This document shows, piece after piece, positions 1 to 6,096 of a stretch of 6,268 nt of DNA (positions are counted from its first letter, which is position 1; every line of letters begins with the position of its first letter). The DNA comes from Bacteroidales bacterium (lineage in GTDB: Bacteria > Bacteroidota > Bacteroidia > Bacteroidales > UBA12077), in the NCBI GenBank assembly GCA_030643125.1, contig DAOWML010000143.1, forward strand, positions 1-6,268, given 5' to 3'. The notes under the pieces are model-generated. The model saw nothing but the letters and a program-made list of their open reading frames with translations. It did no database searches and was not told where the DNA came from. Position numbers and translations under genes: made by a program.

Positions 1-48
1 TGATAATCTGCAAGTTAATTATAATTTAGTATCATCTATACAAGTTAA

Positions 49-59
49 CCGTGCCACGG
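49..59. repeat. Short perfect palindrome CCGTG-C-CACGG
   Basis: Two 5-base arms, 49-53 and 55-59, pair perfectly around one central base. The site is GC-rich inside AT-rich DNA and lies about 170 bases before the first gene. It has no T-run, so it is not a terminator. It could be a protein-binding site or the end of a dispersed repeat. Bases 1-226 hold no other feature I can support and no convincing ORF apart from an unlikely N-terminal extension of the next gene. Confidence 0.3.
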
Positions 60-226
60 CTAATTACTTAATCTGTAAACGGATAAAAATTCACTTGCGG
101 ATATTAGATAACATATATTATTCTTTTTTTTTCGTAATTGCTGTAATGAAAATTAAATATGTTCGTCTTGTTATTGAATTGAGCTTGATTATAGTAAAAC
201 AAAGTACAAATTTAAAAAAGAAAATC

Positions 227-736
227 ATGAAAAAGATAGTAATAATAGTAGTTTTAGCTGCATTTCCATTTCTGTTGAATGCACAAGATTTTGTGGATAA
301 TTTAATTAATAAATACCAGGGCGAAAAAGGCTTTACCACAATAGTAATTAATAGTACCTTATTTGATATTGTGGCTGCAATTGATGATGATGAGGATCTT
401 CAAAAAATGAAGGGCATGATCGACAATATAAGAATTATTGCCATGGAAGATCATTTTAACAGTTCTGATATTAATTTTTTCGATGAATTGAAATCGCAGG
501 TTGACACAAAATCGTATGTAGAGTTAATGACAATAAAAGAACACGATAACGATGTTGTATTTTATGTAAAATATGCAGGGAAAGATATAGAAGAGCTTCT
601 GTTGGTTGCAGGAGGGAACGATGAAAATGCAGTTATAAGCATAAAAGGAAAAATCAATTTAAAAGAATTAGCTTCTTTGTCAAATTCTGTTCATATTTCA
701 GGATTTGAATATTTAGACGAATTAGAAAATCATTAA
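227..736 (+). CDS. Secreted DUF4252 family protein (first of three in the window)
   Basis: This 169-residue protein has a short Lys-Lys N-terminus, a hydrophobic stretch at about residues 4-17 and a likely signal peptidase I site after the Ala of 'LNAQD', so it should be exported to the periplasm or outer envelope. The mature part is the small DUF4252 domain: an N-terminal 'NKYQGEKGFTT' motif, a central segment ending 'LMTIKEHDNDV', and the conserved 'LLLVAGGNDENAVISIKG' block. It is a clear paralogue of the protein at 2303-2815, which shares these three blocks in order. The start at 227 is preferred over an in-frame ATG at 95, because 227 places the signal peptide at the N-terminus and follows an A-rich leader typical of Bacteroidota. 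The family function is unknown. The gene is separated from the sigma-factor operon by a hairpin region, so it may end an upstream operon lying outside the window. No lipobox Cys is present. Confidence 0.85.
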   Translation: MKKIVIIVVLAAFPFLLNAQDFVDNLINKYQGEKGFTTIVINSTLFDIVAAIDDDEDLQKMKGMIDNIRIIAMEDHFNSSDINFFDELKSQVDTKSYVELMTIKEHDNDVVFYVKYAGKDIEELLLVAGGNDENAVISIKGKINLKELASLSNSVHISGFEYLDELENH

Positions 737-794
737 AAAAGAAAGGTGTAAATGTTAGTTTGATATAAGAAGGCGACTAAACAGATGATATTAA

Positions 795-920
795 GACACT
801 TTATTATTTTAGGTATTCTAGTATCAAGATATGAGTATCAAGATTCAAGGCAAAACAATTTATTTCTTAATACTTAATACTTGATACTTGGTCCTTTTTA
901 ATAAAACACCGATAAGTGTC
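795..920. repeat. Long imperfect hairpin built from inverted 7-base repeats
   Basis: The left arm at 822-849 is four copies of a 7-base unit in register: TATCAAG, ATATGAG, TATCAAG, ATTCAAG. The right arm at 866-886 is three copies of the complementary unit: CTTAATA, CTTAATA, CTTGATA. The 9-base AGTATCAAG (820-828 and again 834-842) is the exact reverse complement of 880-888. The loop at about 850-865 is A/T-rich. An outer pair, GACACTT at 795-801 and AAGTGTC at 914-920, frames the whole, giving a unit of about 126 bases. It fills much of the 286-base gap before the sigma gene and could be a dispersed repeat, a transcript-end structure for the upstream gene, or both. There is no clean stem followed by a T-run. 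Confidence 0.6.
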
Positions 921-985
921 AGATAAATAGAAGTTTAAGTAAAAATATTAAGTCGACTCAAGTTATTAAACTCCCTTTCTCGAAA

Positions 986-993
986 TTAATTTG
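986..993 (+). promoter_or_regulatory. Weak candidate -7 box before the sigma gene
   Basis: TTAATTTG matches seven of eight positions of the Bacteroidota -7 consensus TAnnTTTG and lies 29 bases before the ATG at 1023, which would give a leader of about 20-25 bases. I see no good -33 TTTG at the expected distance, so this is only a suggestion. Such 8-mers are common in AT-rich DNA. Confidence 0.2.
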
Positions 994-1022
994 TAATTTT
1001 CATGGTCTTGAATTGTGAATAA

Positions 1023-2099
1023 ATGACTGCTGAAGCTTTTAAAGAAAATATATTACCACTGAACAGAAAACTGCTTGGGTTTGCAAACAGATTTATGCAA
1101 GACATAGACGATTCCAAGGATGTAGTGCAGGAAATATATATCAAATTATGGAATATGCGCGATAATTTAGATAAATACAATAGCGTTGAAGCTTTAGCAA
1201 TGCGAATGACAAGAAACCTTTGTTTAGATAAAATAAAACTAAAAAAAACAATACCTTTAAATGGAGATATAAAGGAAGAAATATCAGACGAATCTTTAAT
1301 TAATGAAAAACAAACAGACCTTAATATTGCGGTATTAAGAGCAAAAAATGCAATAGAGAAGCTGGACGAACCACAAAGAACCATAATGCAATTACGTGAT
1401 ATACAAGGATATGATTATGATGAAATTGCACAAATACTTAATATGAATGTTAATACTATTCGTGTTAGTTTATCAAGAGCAAGGAAAAAAGTCAGAGAAT
1501 TTCTGTTAAATAAATATTATAACCATGGATCTGAAAAAATAAAAGCTCTGTTAGAGAGATATTATAACGGAGATACAACATCAGCCGAAGAAAAGATCCT
1601 TCGTGAATACTTCAGTAGCGATGTTGTCGATAAAGAGTTTGTAGCTGATAAAGATATTTTTTTATATCAAATTCACGAAAACGACATAAGTGATAAAATG
1701 CCTGATATTTCAGATGAAATATGGAAAAATCTTAACAAAAATAAGGAGGGTAAATTAAAGAAGGATAACAATTTACGATATATATTCTTAAGAATTGCAG
1801 CAAGTATAATTATATTAATAGGCTCCTTTTTCCTACTTAAAAATCAAGTATTTAATAAAAATCAGAATATTCAATTTACTGATACTTACGACAATCCGGA
1901 ACTCGCATACCAACAGGCAAAGGAGACTCTTTTATATGTATCAGCAATATTAAATAATGGTACAGATCATTTAAAACCAATTCAAAAAATAAATGAAGGA
2001 ACACAAGAATTACAGAAACTATCAAGCTTTAATGAGGGACTCGAGAAATTAAGTCCCCTAAATACATATAATGTAGCAGCTAAATATTTTAAACAATAA
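1023..2099 (+). CDS. ECF sigma factor reading in frame into an anti-sigma-like membrane protein
   Basis: The 358-residue frame has two parts. Residues about 12-75 are sigma-70 region 2, with 'DVVQEIYIKLW' at 33-43 and 'NLCLDKIKLKK' at 65-75. Residues about 110-163 are region 4, with the helix-turn-helix at about 129-158 ('YDYDEIAQILN', then 'TIRVSLSRARKKVREF'). This is a complete ECF sigma factor that would direct RNA polymerase to its own promoters. From about residue 171 the sequence matches what I recall of the separate small membrane proteins usually encoded just after such sigma genes: 'IKALLERYYNGDTTSAEEK', a charged cytoplasmic stretch, one membrane segment at about 253-273, and an external part containing 'TYDNPELAYQQAKETLLYVS' and 'INEGTQELQKLSSFNEGL'. 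The second part is probably an anti-sigma-type regulator; I see no zinc-binding His/Cys motif. The start at 1023 gives the normal ECF N-terminus. ECF factors of this type are usually 170-185 residues, so 358 is about double. The junction sits on an A6 run where one missing base would explain the fusion (see the entry at 1525). The operon continues with DUF4252 genes. Confidence 0.85.
   Translation: MTAEAFKENILPLNRKLLGFANRFMQDIDDSKDVVQEIYIKLWNMRDNLDKYNSVEALAMRMTRNLCLDKIKLKKTIPLNGDIKEEISDESLINEKQTDLNIAVLRAKNAIEKLDEPQRTIMQLRDIQGYDYDEIAQILNMNVNTIRVSLSRARKKVREFLLNKYYNHGSEKIKALLERYYNGDTTSAEEKILREYFSSDVVDKEFVADKDIFLYQIHENDISDKMPDISDEIWKNLNKNKEGKLKKDNNLRYIFLRIAASIIILIGSFFLLKNQVFNKNQNIQFTDTYDNPELAYQQAKETLLYVSAILNNGTDHLKPIQKINEGTQELQKLSSFNEGLEKLSPLNTYNVAAKYFKQ
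1525..2099 (+). other. Probable ancestral separate gene: anti-sigma-like membrane protein
   Basis: An ATG at 1525, one base out of the sigma frame, reads M-D-L-K-K and then meets TAA at 1540-1542. If the A6 run at 1534-1539 had seven A's, the same ATG would read MDLKKIKALLERYYNGDTT and continue to the stop at 2097-2099, a protein of 191 residues. The sigma frame would then stop at 1565-1567, giving a sigma factor of 181 residues and a 43-base overlap between the two genes. Both lengths and the new N-terminus fit the separate proteins normally found in Bacteroidota. This is an inferred reading; the sequence as given encodes one fused frame. Confidence 0.6.
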
Positions 2100-2103
2100 A
2101 ACC

Positions 2104-2238
2104 ATGAAACCTACATGCAATAAGTTTTATACAAATAGAAATAATTATATTAATTTTTTCAGAGAAAATAAAGAGTTCGGGCATGTAGGTTCACGAGTGG
2201 GTTGTGCAGGAAGATTGTGGGTGCGAGTAACAAAATAA
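2104..2238 (+). CDS. Possible 44-residue small protein, unrecognised
   Basis: An ATG four bases after the stop of the sigma/membrane gene opens a 44-residue frame ending in TAA at 2236-2238. The peptide starts MKPTCNKFYTNRNNYINFF and ends GRLWVRVTK. It is very basic (Arg, Lys, Asn rich), has two Cys, no signal peptide and no membrane segment. The tight spacing would suit translational coupling. I do not recognise it. Against it, the frame overlaps an 11-base inverted repeat, and base composition shifts sharply from AT-rich to G-rich after about 2177, so the region may instead be a structured leader RNA for the next gene. Confidence 0.3.
   Translation: MKPTCNKFYTNRNNYINFFRENKEFGHVGSRVGCAGRLWVRVTK
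2108..2191. repeat. Inverted repeat with 62-base loop in the operon spacer
   Basis: AACCTACATGC at 2108-2118 is the exact reverse complement of 2181-2191. Allowing one bulged base, the pairing extends by two further pairs (TG on the left with CA at 2192-2193 on the right). The loop is very AT-rich and there is no T-run after the right arm, so a standard terminator is unlikely. It lies between the sigma/membrane gene and the second DUF4252 gene and could be an RNA element (processing, attenuation) in the 203-base spacer. The rest of the spacer, 2239-2302, is an A-rich leader. Confidence 0.5.
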
Positions 2239-2302
2239 ATATGTATACAGGAAAGGCAAACAAGTAACTAATTTACAATCTATAAATAAAAAATATAAGC
2301 AC

Positions 2303-2815
2303 ATGAAAAAAGTAATTCTGAATTTATTCGTATTTATTTTCCCTGTTATGTTAATAGCTCAAAACACACCCGTTGACGAGCTGTTCGACAAATACAGCGG
2401 GAAAGAAGGTTTTACTTCGGTTTATATAACCAGCTATATGTTTAGCATGTTTACCGATATAGAAACAAACGATCCTGAATTTGATGAACTAATGAAAAAT
2501 TTAAAAGGGATTAAAATTTTGGCAACTGATGAATCTTATAATGGAAATGCCAATTTTTATAAAGAGATTATTGACAAACTCCCTATATCACAGTACAAAG
2601 AGTTAATGGTGATTAAAGAAAAAGATCAGGATGTAAAGTTTCTTATTAATGAAAAAGATGGTAAAATAATTGAGCTTTTGCTTATTGCCGGGGGAAAAGA
2701 TGAGAATGTACTAATTAGCATCAAGGGAAATATTGATTTGAAAAATATTTCAAAATTATCAAAATCAATGCAGATTAATGGTCTGGAACATCTTGAGGAA
2801 ATAGATAAAAAATAA
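2303..2815 (+). CDS. Secreted DUF4252 family protein
   Basis: This 170-residue protein has a signal peptide (Lys-Lys then a hydrophobic run to about residue 18) with probable cleavage after the Ala in 'LIAQN'. The DUF4252 domain follows: 'FDKYSGKEGFTSVYIT' near residues 28-43, a middle segment with 'ELMVIKEKDQDVKF', and the block 'ELLLIAGGKDENVLISIKG'. It is paralogous to the protein at 227-736, with the conserved blocks in the same order and matching length. The ATG is preceded by an A-rich leader without a Shine-Dalgarno motif. Eight bases separate its stop from the next gene, so the two are almost certainly co-transcribed, and both probably belong to the sigma-factor operon. The domain's role is unknown; co-occurrence with ECF sigma/anti-sigma pairs suggests an envelope sensor or effector of that regulon, which is inference. 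Confidence 0.88.
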   Translation: MKKVILNLFVFIFPVMLIAQNTPVDELFDKYSGKEGFTSVYITSYMFSMFTDIETNDPEFDELMKNLKGIKILATDESYNGNANFYKEIIDKLPISQYKELMVIKEKDQDVKFLINEKDGKIIELLLIAGGKDENVLISIKGNIDLKNISKLSKSMQINGLEHLEEIDKK

Positions 2816-2823
2816 ATTTAGAT

Positions 2824-3342
2824 ATGAAAAAAATAATCTTTTTAATAGCAGCTGTATTAGTTACCCAATATTCGTGTATTACAGACCAAGACAAATACAA
2901 AGAATCAGATATTTTTGAAGAATACGAAGCCGAGAATGGATTTGCTATTTTTCACCTTCCACCGGTTTTATTCAAAATAATTTTATCTGTTTCGGATGAA
3001 CCTGGGTTTGATTCAAAAGATATTCTTGATAAGATTGATGTTATCAAGTTTATGTTTTTTGAGGAAAAAGATAAATCAATAAAAATAGGGGATTTAAAAA
3101 GTTCCATGAATCAAAAATTAGAGGAATTTGATTATAAGCTATTGACTCGTTTTGCTGAAGAAAACAACGATATATCAATATATATAATAGAAAATGAAAA
3201 AATTATTTATGAAGTTTTAGTTACAATAATTTCTGATAAAGAATATATAAGTTTAAATCTGGTTGGAAATTTAACACAAGATGAAATTATGAAAGTATAT
3301 AAATCAATTAATATGCAAAAAATTCATGATTACGGAAACTAA
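2824..3342 (+). CDS. Divergent DUF4252-like lipoprotein
   Basis: The protein has 172 residues and begins MKKIIFLIAAVLVTQYSC. The Cys at residue 18 ends a hydrophobic signal and acts as a relaxed Bacteroidota lipobox, so it is likely a lipidated envelope protein. Length and fold order resemble the two DUF4252 proteins in this window: 'FEEYEAENGFAIFHLPPVLF' corresponds to 'FDKYSGKEGFTSVYITSYMF', and 'YEVLVTIISDKEYISLNLVGNLT' corresponds to the 'ELLLIAGG...ISIKGNID' block, but the Gly-Gly and Asp-Glu-Asn of that block are lost. It follows the previous gene by eight bases and is the last gene of the operon, ending 26 bases before a strong terminator. A secreted DUF4252 protein followed by a lipoprotein version suggests two partners that work together at the membrane (inference). 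Function is unknown. Confidence 0.8.
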   Translation: MKKIIFLIAAVLVTQYSCITDQDKYKESDIFEEYEAENGFAIFHLPPVLFKIILSVSDEPGFDSKDILDKIDVIKFMFFEEKDKSIKIGDLKSSMNQKLEEFDYKLLTRFAEENNDISIYIIENEKIIYEVLVTIISDKEYISLNLVGNLTQDEIMKVYKSINMQKIHDYGN

Positions 3343-3368
3343 TTGACTTTTTACAACATCTTAAACTG

Positions 3369-3399
3369 AAGAGCGGAATTGATTTTCCGCTCTTTTTTT
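3369..3399 (+). terminator. Rho-independent terminator of the sigma/DUF4252 operon
   Basis: Arms AAGAGCGGAA (3369-3378) and TTCCGCTCTT (3385-3394) form a perfect 10-base-pair stem with the six-base loop TTGATT. The descending arm runs into seven T's at 3393-3399. It lies 26 bases after the stop of the lipoprotein gene. Confidence 0.93.
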
Positions 3400-3403
3400 A
3401 TTT

Positions 3404-3419
3404 TTGGCACGAAACTTGA
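3404..3419 (+). promoter_or_regulatory. Candidate sigma-54 (RpoN) -24/-12 promoter
   Basis: TTGGCACG at 3404-3411 matches the full -24 element. After four bases, TTGA at 3416-3419 stands where the -12 element TTGC is expected, so the GG-to-G spacing is exact with one mismatch in the -12 box. Transcription would start near 3431, giving a leader of about 139 bases for the acidic lipoprotein gene at 3570. No TAnnTTTG box is obvious in the same spacer. No activator site was identified and no rpoN gene is in the window. Confidence 0.5.
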
Positions 3420-3569
3420 AAGTTGCATAAGAGAAACTAAAAAATTATTTACGCGTATAAGATTTTAGTTTTTTTAATAATTAAATGAAACCTTTTAACA
3501 TTTTTTTACATCTTAAATATATGGATTGTTTAAATTATTTTTAATTAATACTAACCAAAAACAATAAAA

Positions 3570-4706
3570 ATGAAAAACTTGAAAAAACTATTAGCAATGA
3601 TGCTTATGTTAGCATCAGTATTCTTTTTCGCTTGTTCTGATGATGATGATGATAAACTATCAAAAGAAGAAACTAAAACTGAAATTACACAGTTAAGCAC
3701 AGACCTGGCTGATAAACTAGGTGAAATGACAGAATCAGACGGTATGGTTGCAATGGAAGCCTTAATGACTATGCCGGATCCATTTGCAAGCACTTCTAAA
3801 TCAAATGAAAGATATGTTGTACTGAATAATATTCAGAAATATTTGCTTCCATATAACTATGTTAAAAAAAGTACTGAAAAATCTGTTTTTGAAGCAGATC
3901 ATTTTGATTTTGACAGATGGGTTGGAACTTATGAATGGAACAATACTGTTGGAGCATGGGATCCTGATTATGGAAACCCTTCTGACAAAATTATTATTAT
4001 TTTTCCTGCCGATTCAACAAATATGGATAATAATAATGCAAAAATTACCATTCATAATTATGATGAAGTAGAAATTGATTATGAATATCTTCCAACTGAC
4101 ATTGATGCTGATTTGTATATAAGTGTAAGTGGCAGTGATGATATTAAAGTTGTTGACATTGACTTAACTGCAGTATGGTTTACAAGTGGTGAATATATTG
4201 GAGAACCAACATCGTTAAATGTTAGTGTTTATTTAATTCCATTTGAGTTTACCGGCGATTTCAGTCATACAAGTACTGCTGCCAGCATTAACTTTGCTAT
4301 TAATTACGATGGTGCACAATTCTTCTCAACAGGAGTTGGTGCAACCTGGGCAAATGCAGGTGATTCACTCCCTAATAATATCAACGGTTATATACAATTT
4401 TTCGAGGTCAAGTTTCAAGTTAACATAGATGTTGATGATCTTATTATAGTTATAAGCGATATGGATAATTATGAATCTGAAGTAGAATTCTTAAATGCTA
4501 TTAATGCAGAAATTGATGCTTATGTTACAGTTAGTGGTACCTGGGCTGCTGATATTGAGTTAGGTATGGATGCAGAAGATGAAATAGACATATTATTTGT
4601 ATATGCTGATGGAACTTCAGAATCTGCAATACCATATTTCGAAGAACTTGGTGAAGATTTGGAAGAATTTTTTGGTTCCTTAGAAGATTATTATGATAAC
4701 TGGTAG
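3570..4706 (+). CDS. Acidic surface-exposed lipoprotein of unknown function
   Basis: This 378-residue protein starts with a Lys-rich N-terminus and a hydrophobic signal, then Cys at residue 22 followed by Ser and five Asp. A Cys-Ser-Asp-Asp start is a known Bacteroidota lipoprotein export signal that sends lipoproteins to the outer face of the outer membrane, so a surface location is likely. Residues about 30-65 look helical and charged. From about residue 110 the sequence looks beta-rich, beginning 'FDRWVGTYEWN', with many alternating hydrophobic and Asp/Glu residues and 'FPADSTNMDNNNAKITI'. The C-terminus (about residues 340-378) is very acidic and ends in aromatic residues and Trp. There is no catalytic motif, repeat domain or C-terminal sorting domain that I recognise. 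Calcium or ligand binding through acidic loops is possible but speculative. It stands alone between an upstream terminator with a sigma-54-like promoter and its own terminator, so it is probably a single-gene unit. Confidence 0.85.
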   Translation: MKNLKKLLAMMLMLASVFFFACSDDDDDKLSKEETKTEITQLSTDLADKLGEMTESDGMVAMEALMTMPDPFASTSKSNERYVVLNNIQKYLLPYNYVKKSTEKSVFEADHFDFDRWVGTYEWNNTVGAWDPDYGNPSDKIIIIFPADSTNMDNNNAKITIHNYDEVEIDYEYLPTDIDADLYISVSGSDDIKVVDIDLTAVWFTSGEYIGEPTSLNVSVYLIPFEFTGDFSHTSTAASINFAINYDGAQFFSTGVGATWANAGDSLPNNINGYIQFFEVKFQVNIDVDDLIIVISDMDNYESEVEFLNAINAEIDAYVTVSGTWAADIELGMDAEDEIDILFVYADGTSESAIPYFEELGEDLEEFFGSLEDYYDNW

Positions 4707-4727
4707 AAATTTATTTTAGATATATTG

Positions 4728-4752
4728 AAAAGGGCCTTTTGGCCCTTTTTTT
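4728..4752. terminator. Bidirectional terminator between convergent genes
   Basis: AAAAGGGCC (4728-4736) pairs with GGCCCTTTT (4741-4749) around a TTTT loop. T's run to 4752 on the plus strand, and the A's at 4728-4731 give a shorter T-run on the minus strand. The hairpin ends the acidic lipoprotein gene and probably also the phosphoesterase gene, whose stop codon (4751-4753) lies inside the T-tract. Confidence 0.9.
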
Positions 4753-6022
4753 ATGCTTTCTTCAATTCCAGAACCGTAATTTCCGGAGGCATTCCAATAC
4801 GACCGGGAAAACCAATATATCCAAAACCTCTGTTTACATATAAATATTGATTCTTTTCTTTATACAGGCCTGCCCAACGTGGATATTTATATTTTATCGG
4901 ACTCCATTTCACATTTCCTATTTCAATTCCAAACTGCATTCCGTGTGTATGCCCTGATAATGTTAAATCAATATCTGTTTTATTTATAACTTCTGCGTCC
5001 CAATGCGATGGATCGTGAGTCATCAGAATTTTAAATGGTAATACAGCCAAACCATTCATTGCTTCTTTTAAATTTCCATGTTGTGGGAAAGGAGGCAGTC
5101 CCCAGTTTTCAACACCTATTAATCCAATTTTAGAATTGTTTATCTCAATTGGTTCCGATTCGTTTAAAAGCAATCTAAAACCTATGTCTTCATGAGCTTT
5201 CTTCAGATTATCAAGATTTTGCACTTTTTCAGTGTCATTTTTCCATTCAAAGTAATCTCCATAGTCATGATTCCCTAAAATAGAGAACTTGCCATATTTA
5301 GCCCTAAAATTGCTTAATATTGATATCCAACCATTTAGTTCCTCTGCAAAATTGTTTACAAGGTCGCCGGTAAACAGAAGCAGGTCTGGATCTTGTTCAT
5401 TTACTAACTCAATAGCTTTTTTAACCTGGTTTTCATGTCCAATAAAACTACCTATGTGAATATCAGATATTTGTACGATTTTAAATCCATTAAAAGCATC
5501 AGGTAAATTTGGAAATGAAAGCTTCTCGTGTGTTATTCTAAAGTTAAACCGGCCTTTTACCATTCCATATAATATAGAAGTAAATGGTATTGCGGCCAAA
5601 ACCAAGCCTAATTGGGATAAAAATTTTACTCTTGAAATACCTTGAACATTACTGATTGTATTAATTTCAGTCGAATTCGAAAATTTACTGATAATCCATT
5701 TGCCAATGTGAAAAATATCTTCTATTAAATGAAAACTTATGAATACCAGTTTAGGAACATAAAACAATAGAAACAATCCGGCTAATAAAAAGAAATTTCT
5801 GAATATTTGAGGATCTCTTTCAAATGGTTGAAATGTTCTAAAATAGAGTAGAAAAGAAATAATAAAAATTGGTATTATCCAATAAACTACATAAATCACA
5901 TTTTTTATAATACTTGGTTCTATTCCCGAAACCAGTAATTTTATTCCCTTAAATGAGTATATATCAACCAGTAGGATAAAAGCAAAAACAAAAATCAGTA
6001 TCATAATAAATCTTTCTTTCAT
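4751..6022 (-). CDS. Membrane-anchored metallophosphoesterase (YkuE/YaeI-like)
   Basis: This 423-residue protein has an N-terminal membrane region followed by a calcineurin-like metallophosphoesterase domain. Likely membrane segments are at about residues 5-23, 42-61, 76-97 and 134-153. The catalytic domain starts near residue 178 and carries the full metal-binding set: Asp187 and His189 in 'ISDIHIG', Asp220 in 'FTGDLVN', Asn251 and His252 in 'LGNHDYG', His336 in 'MTHDP', and His358 and His360 in 'SGHTHG'. All key residues are present, so it should be an active two-metal phosphohydrolase. Relatives include Bacillus YkuE and phosphodiesterases acting on membrane or lipid A precursors; the substrate here cannot be told. 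The segment before the fourth helix, 'SRVKFLSQLGLVLAAIPF', looks like a worn-down Tat-type signal, which may mean the domain lies outside the cytoplasm (inference). It is transcribed towards the acidic lipoprotein gene and shares its terminator. The ATG at 6022 begins a plausible first membrane helix. Confidence 0.92.
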   Translation of the reverse strand: MKERFIMILIFVFAFILLVDIYSFKGIKLLVSGIEPSIIKNVIYVVYWIIPIFIISFLLYFRTFQPFERDPQIFRNFFLLAGLFLLFYVPKLVFISFHLIEDIFHIGKWIISKFSNSTEINTISNVQGISRVKFLSQLGLVLAAIPFTSILYGMVKGRFNFRITHEKLSFPNLPDAFNGFKIVQISDIHIGSFIGHENQVKKAIELVNEQDPDLLLFTGDLVNNFAEELNGWISILSNFRAKYGKFSILGNHDYGDYFEWKNDTEKVQNLDNLKKAHEDIGFRLLLNESEPIEINNSKIGLIGVENWGLPPFPQHGNLKEAMNGLAVLPFKILMTHDPSHWDAEVINKTDIDLTLSGHTHGMQFGIEIGNVKWSPIKYKYPRWAGLYKEKNQYLYVNRGFGYIGFPGRIGMPPEITVLELKKA

Positions 6023-6096
6023 GTTTATACCAATTTAATTCACCATAAAGTTGATTTAATATTTAAACTGTAAACAAGCTTCCGGAGTGAACAAAG

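Noticed and set aside
95..226. N-terminal extension of the first DUF4252 gene back to an ATG at 95
   Set aside because: It would bury the signal peptide 44 residues inside the protein; the 227 start gives a normal exported DUF4252 protein of the same length as its paralogue.
118..339. 73-residue minus-strand frame over the first DUF4252 gene
   Set aside because: It is antisense to a supported gene and rich in Lys, Ile and Phe from AT-rich DNA; no domain is visible.
822..886. CRISPR array
   Set aside because: The units are only 7 bases long, without spacers, and are arranged as a palindrome rather than as separated direct repeats.
986..1384. 132-residue minus-strand frame over the sigma gene
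   Set aside because: It lies antisense to a well-conserved sigma factor, has a Ser/Phe/Ile-rich shadow composition and no recognisable domain.
1525..1542. Programmed ribosomal frameshifting at the A6 run
   Set aside because: The fused frame needs no shift to be read. A shift would only be needed to separate the proteins, and no stimulatory structure or in-frame stop arrangement typical of such sites is evident.
2161..2240. tRNA or other standard RNA gene in the G-rich part of the spacer
   Set aside because: GGTTCACGAG resembles a T-loop only in part; no acceptor stem, anticodon arm or CCA end could be assembled.
3421..3430. AGTTGCATAA as the -12 element of the sigma-54 promoter
   Set aside because: It contains a perfect TTGC but lies too far from the TTGGCACG box; the TTGA at 3416-3419 has the correct spacing.
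3551..3793. 80-residue minus-strand frame over the lipoprotein start
   Set aside because: Its Ser-rich run is simply the complement of the GAT repeat and nearby codons of the real gene.
3859..4428. Two small plus-strand frames (3859-4071 and 4243-4428) inside the lipoprotein gene
   Set aside because: They are out-of-frame shadows of a complete gene and show no domain or start signal.
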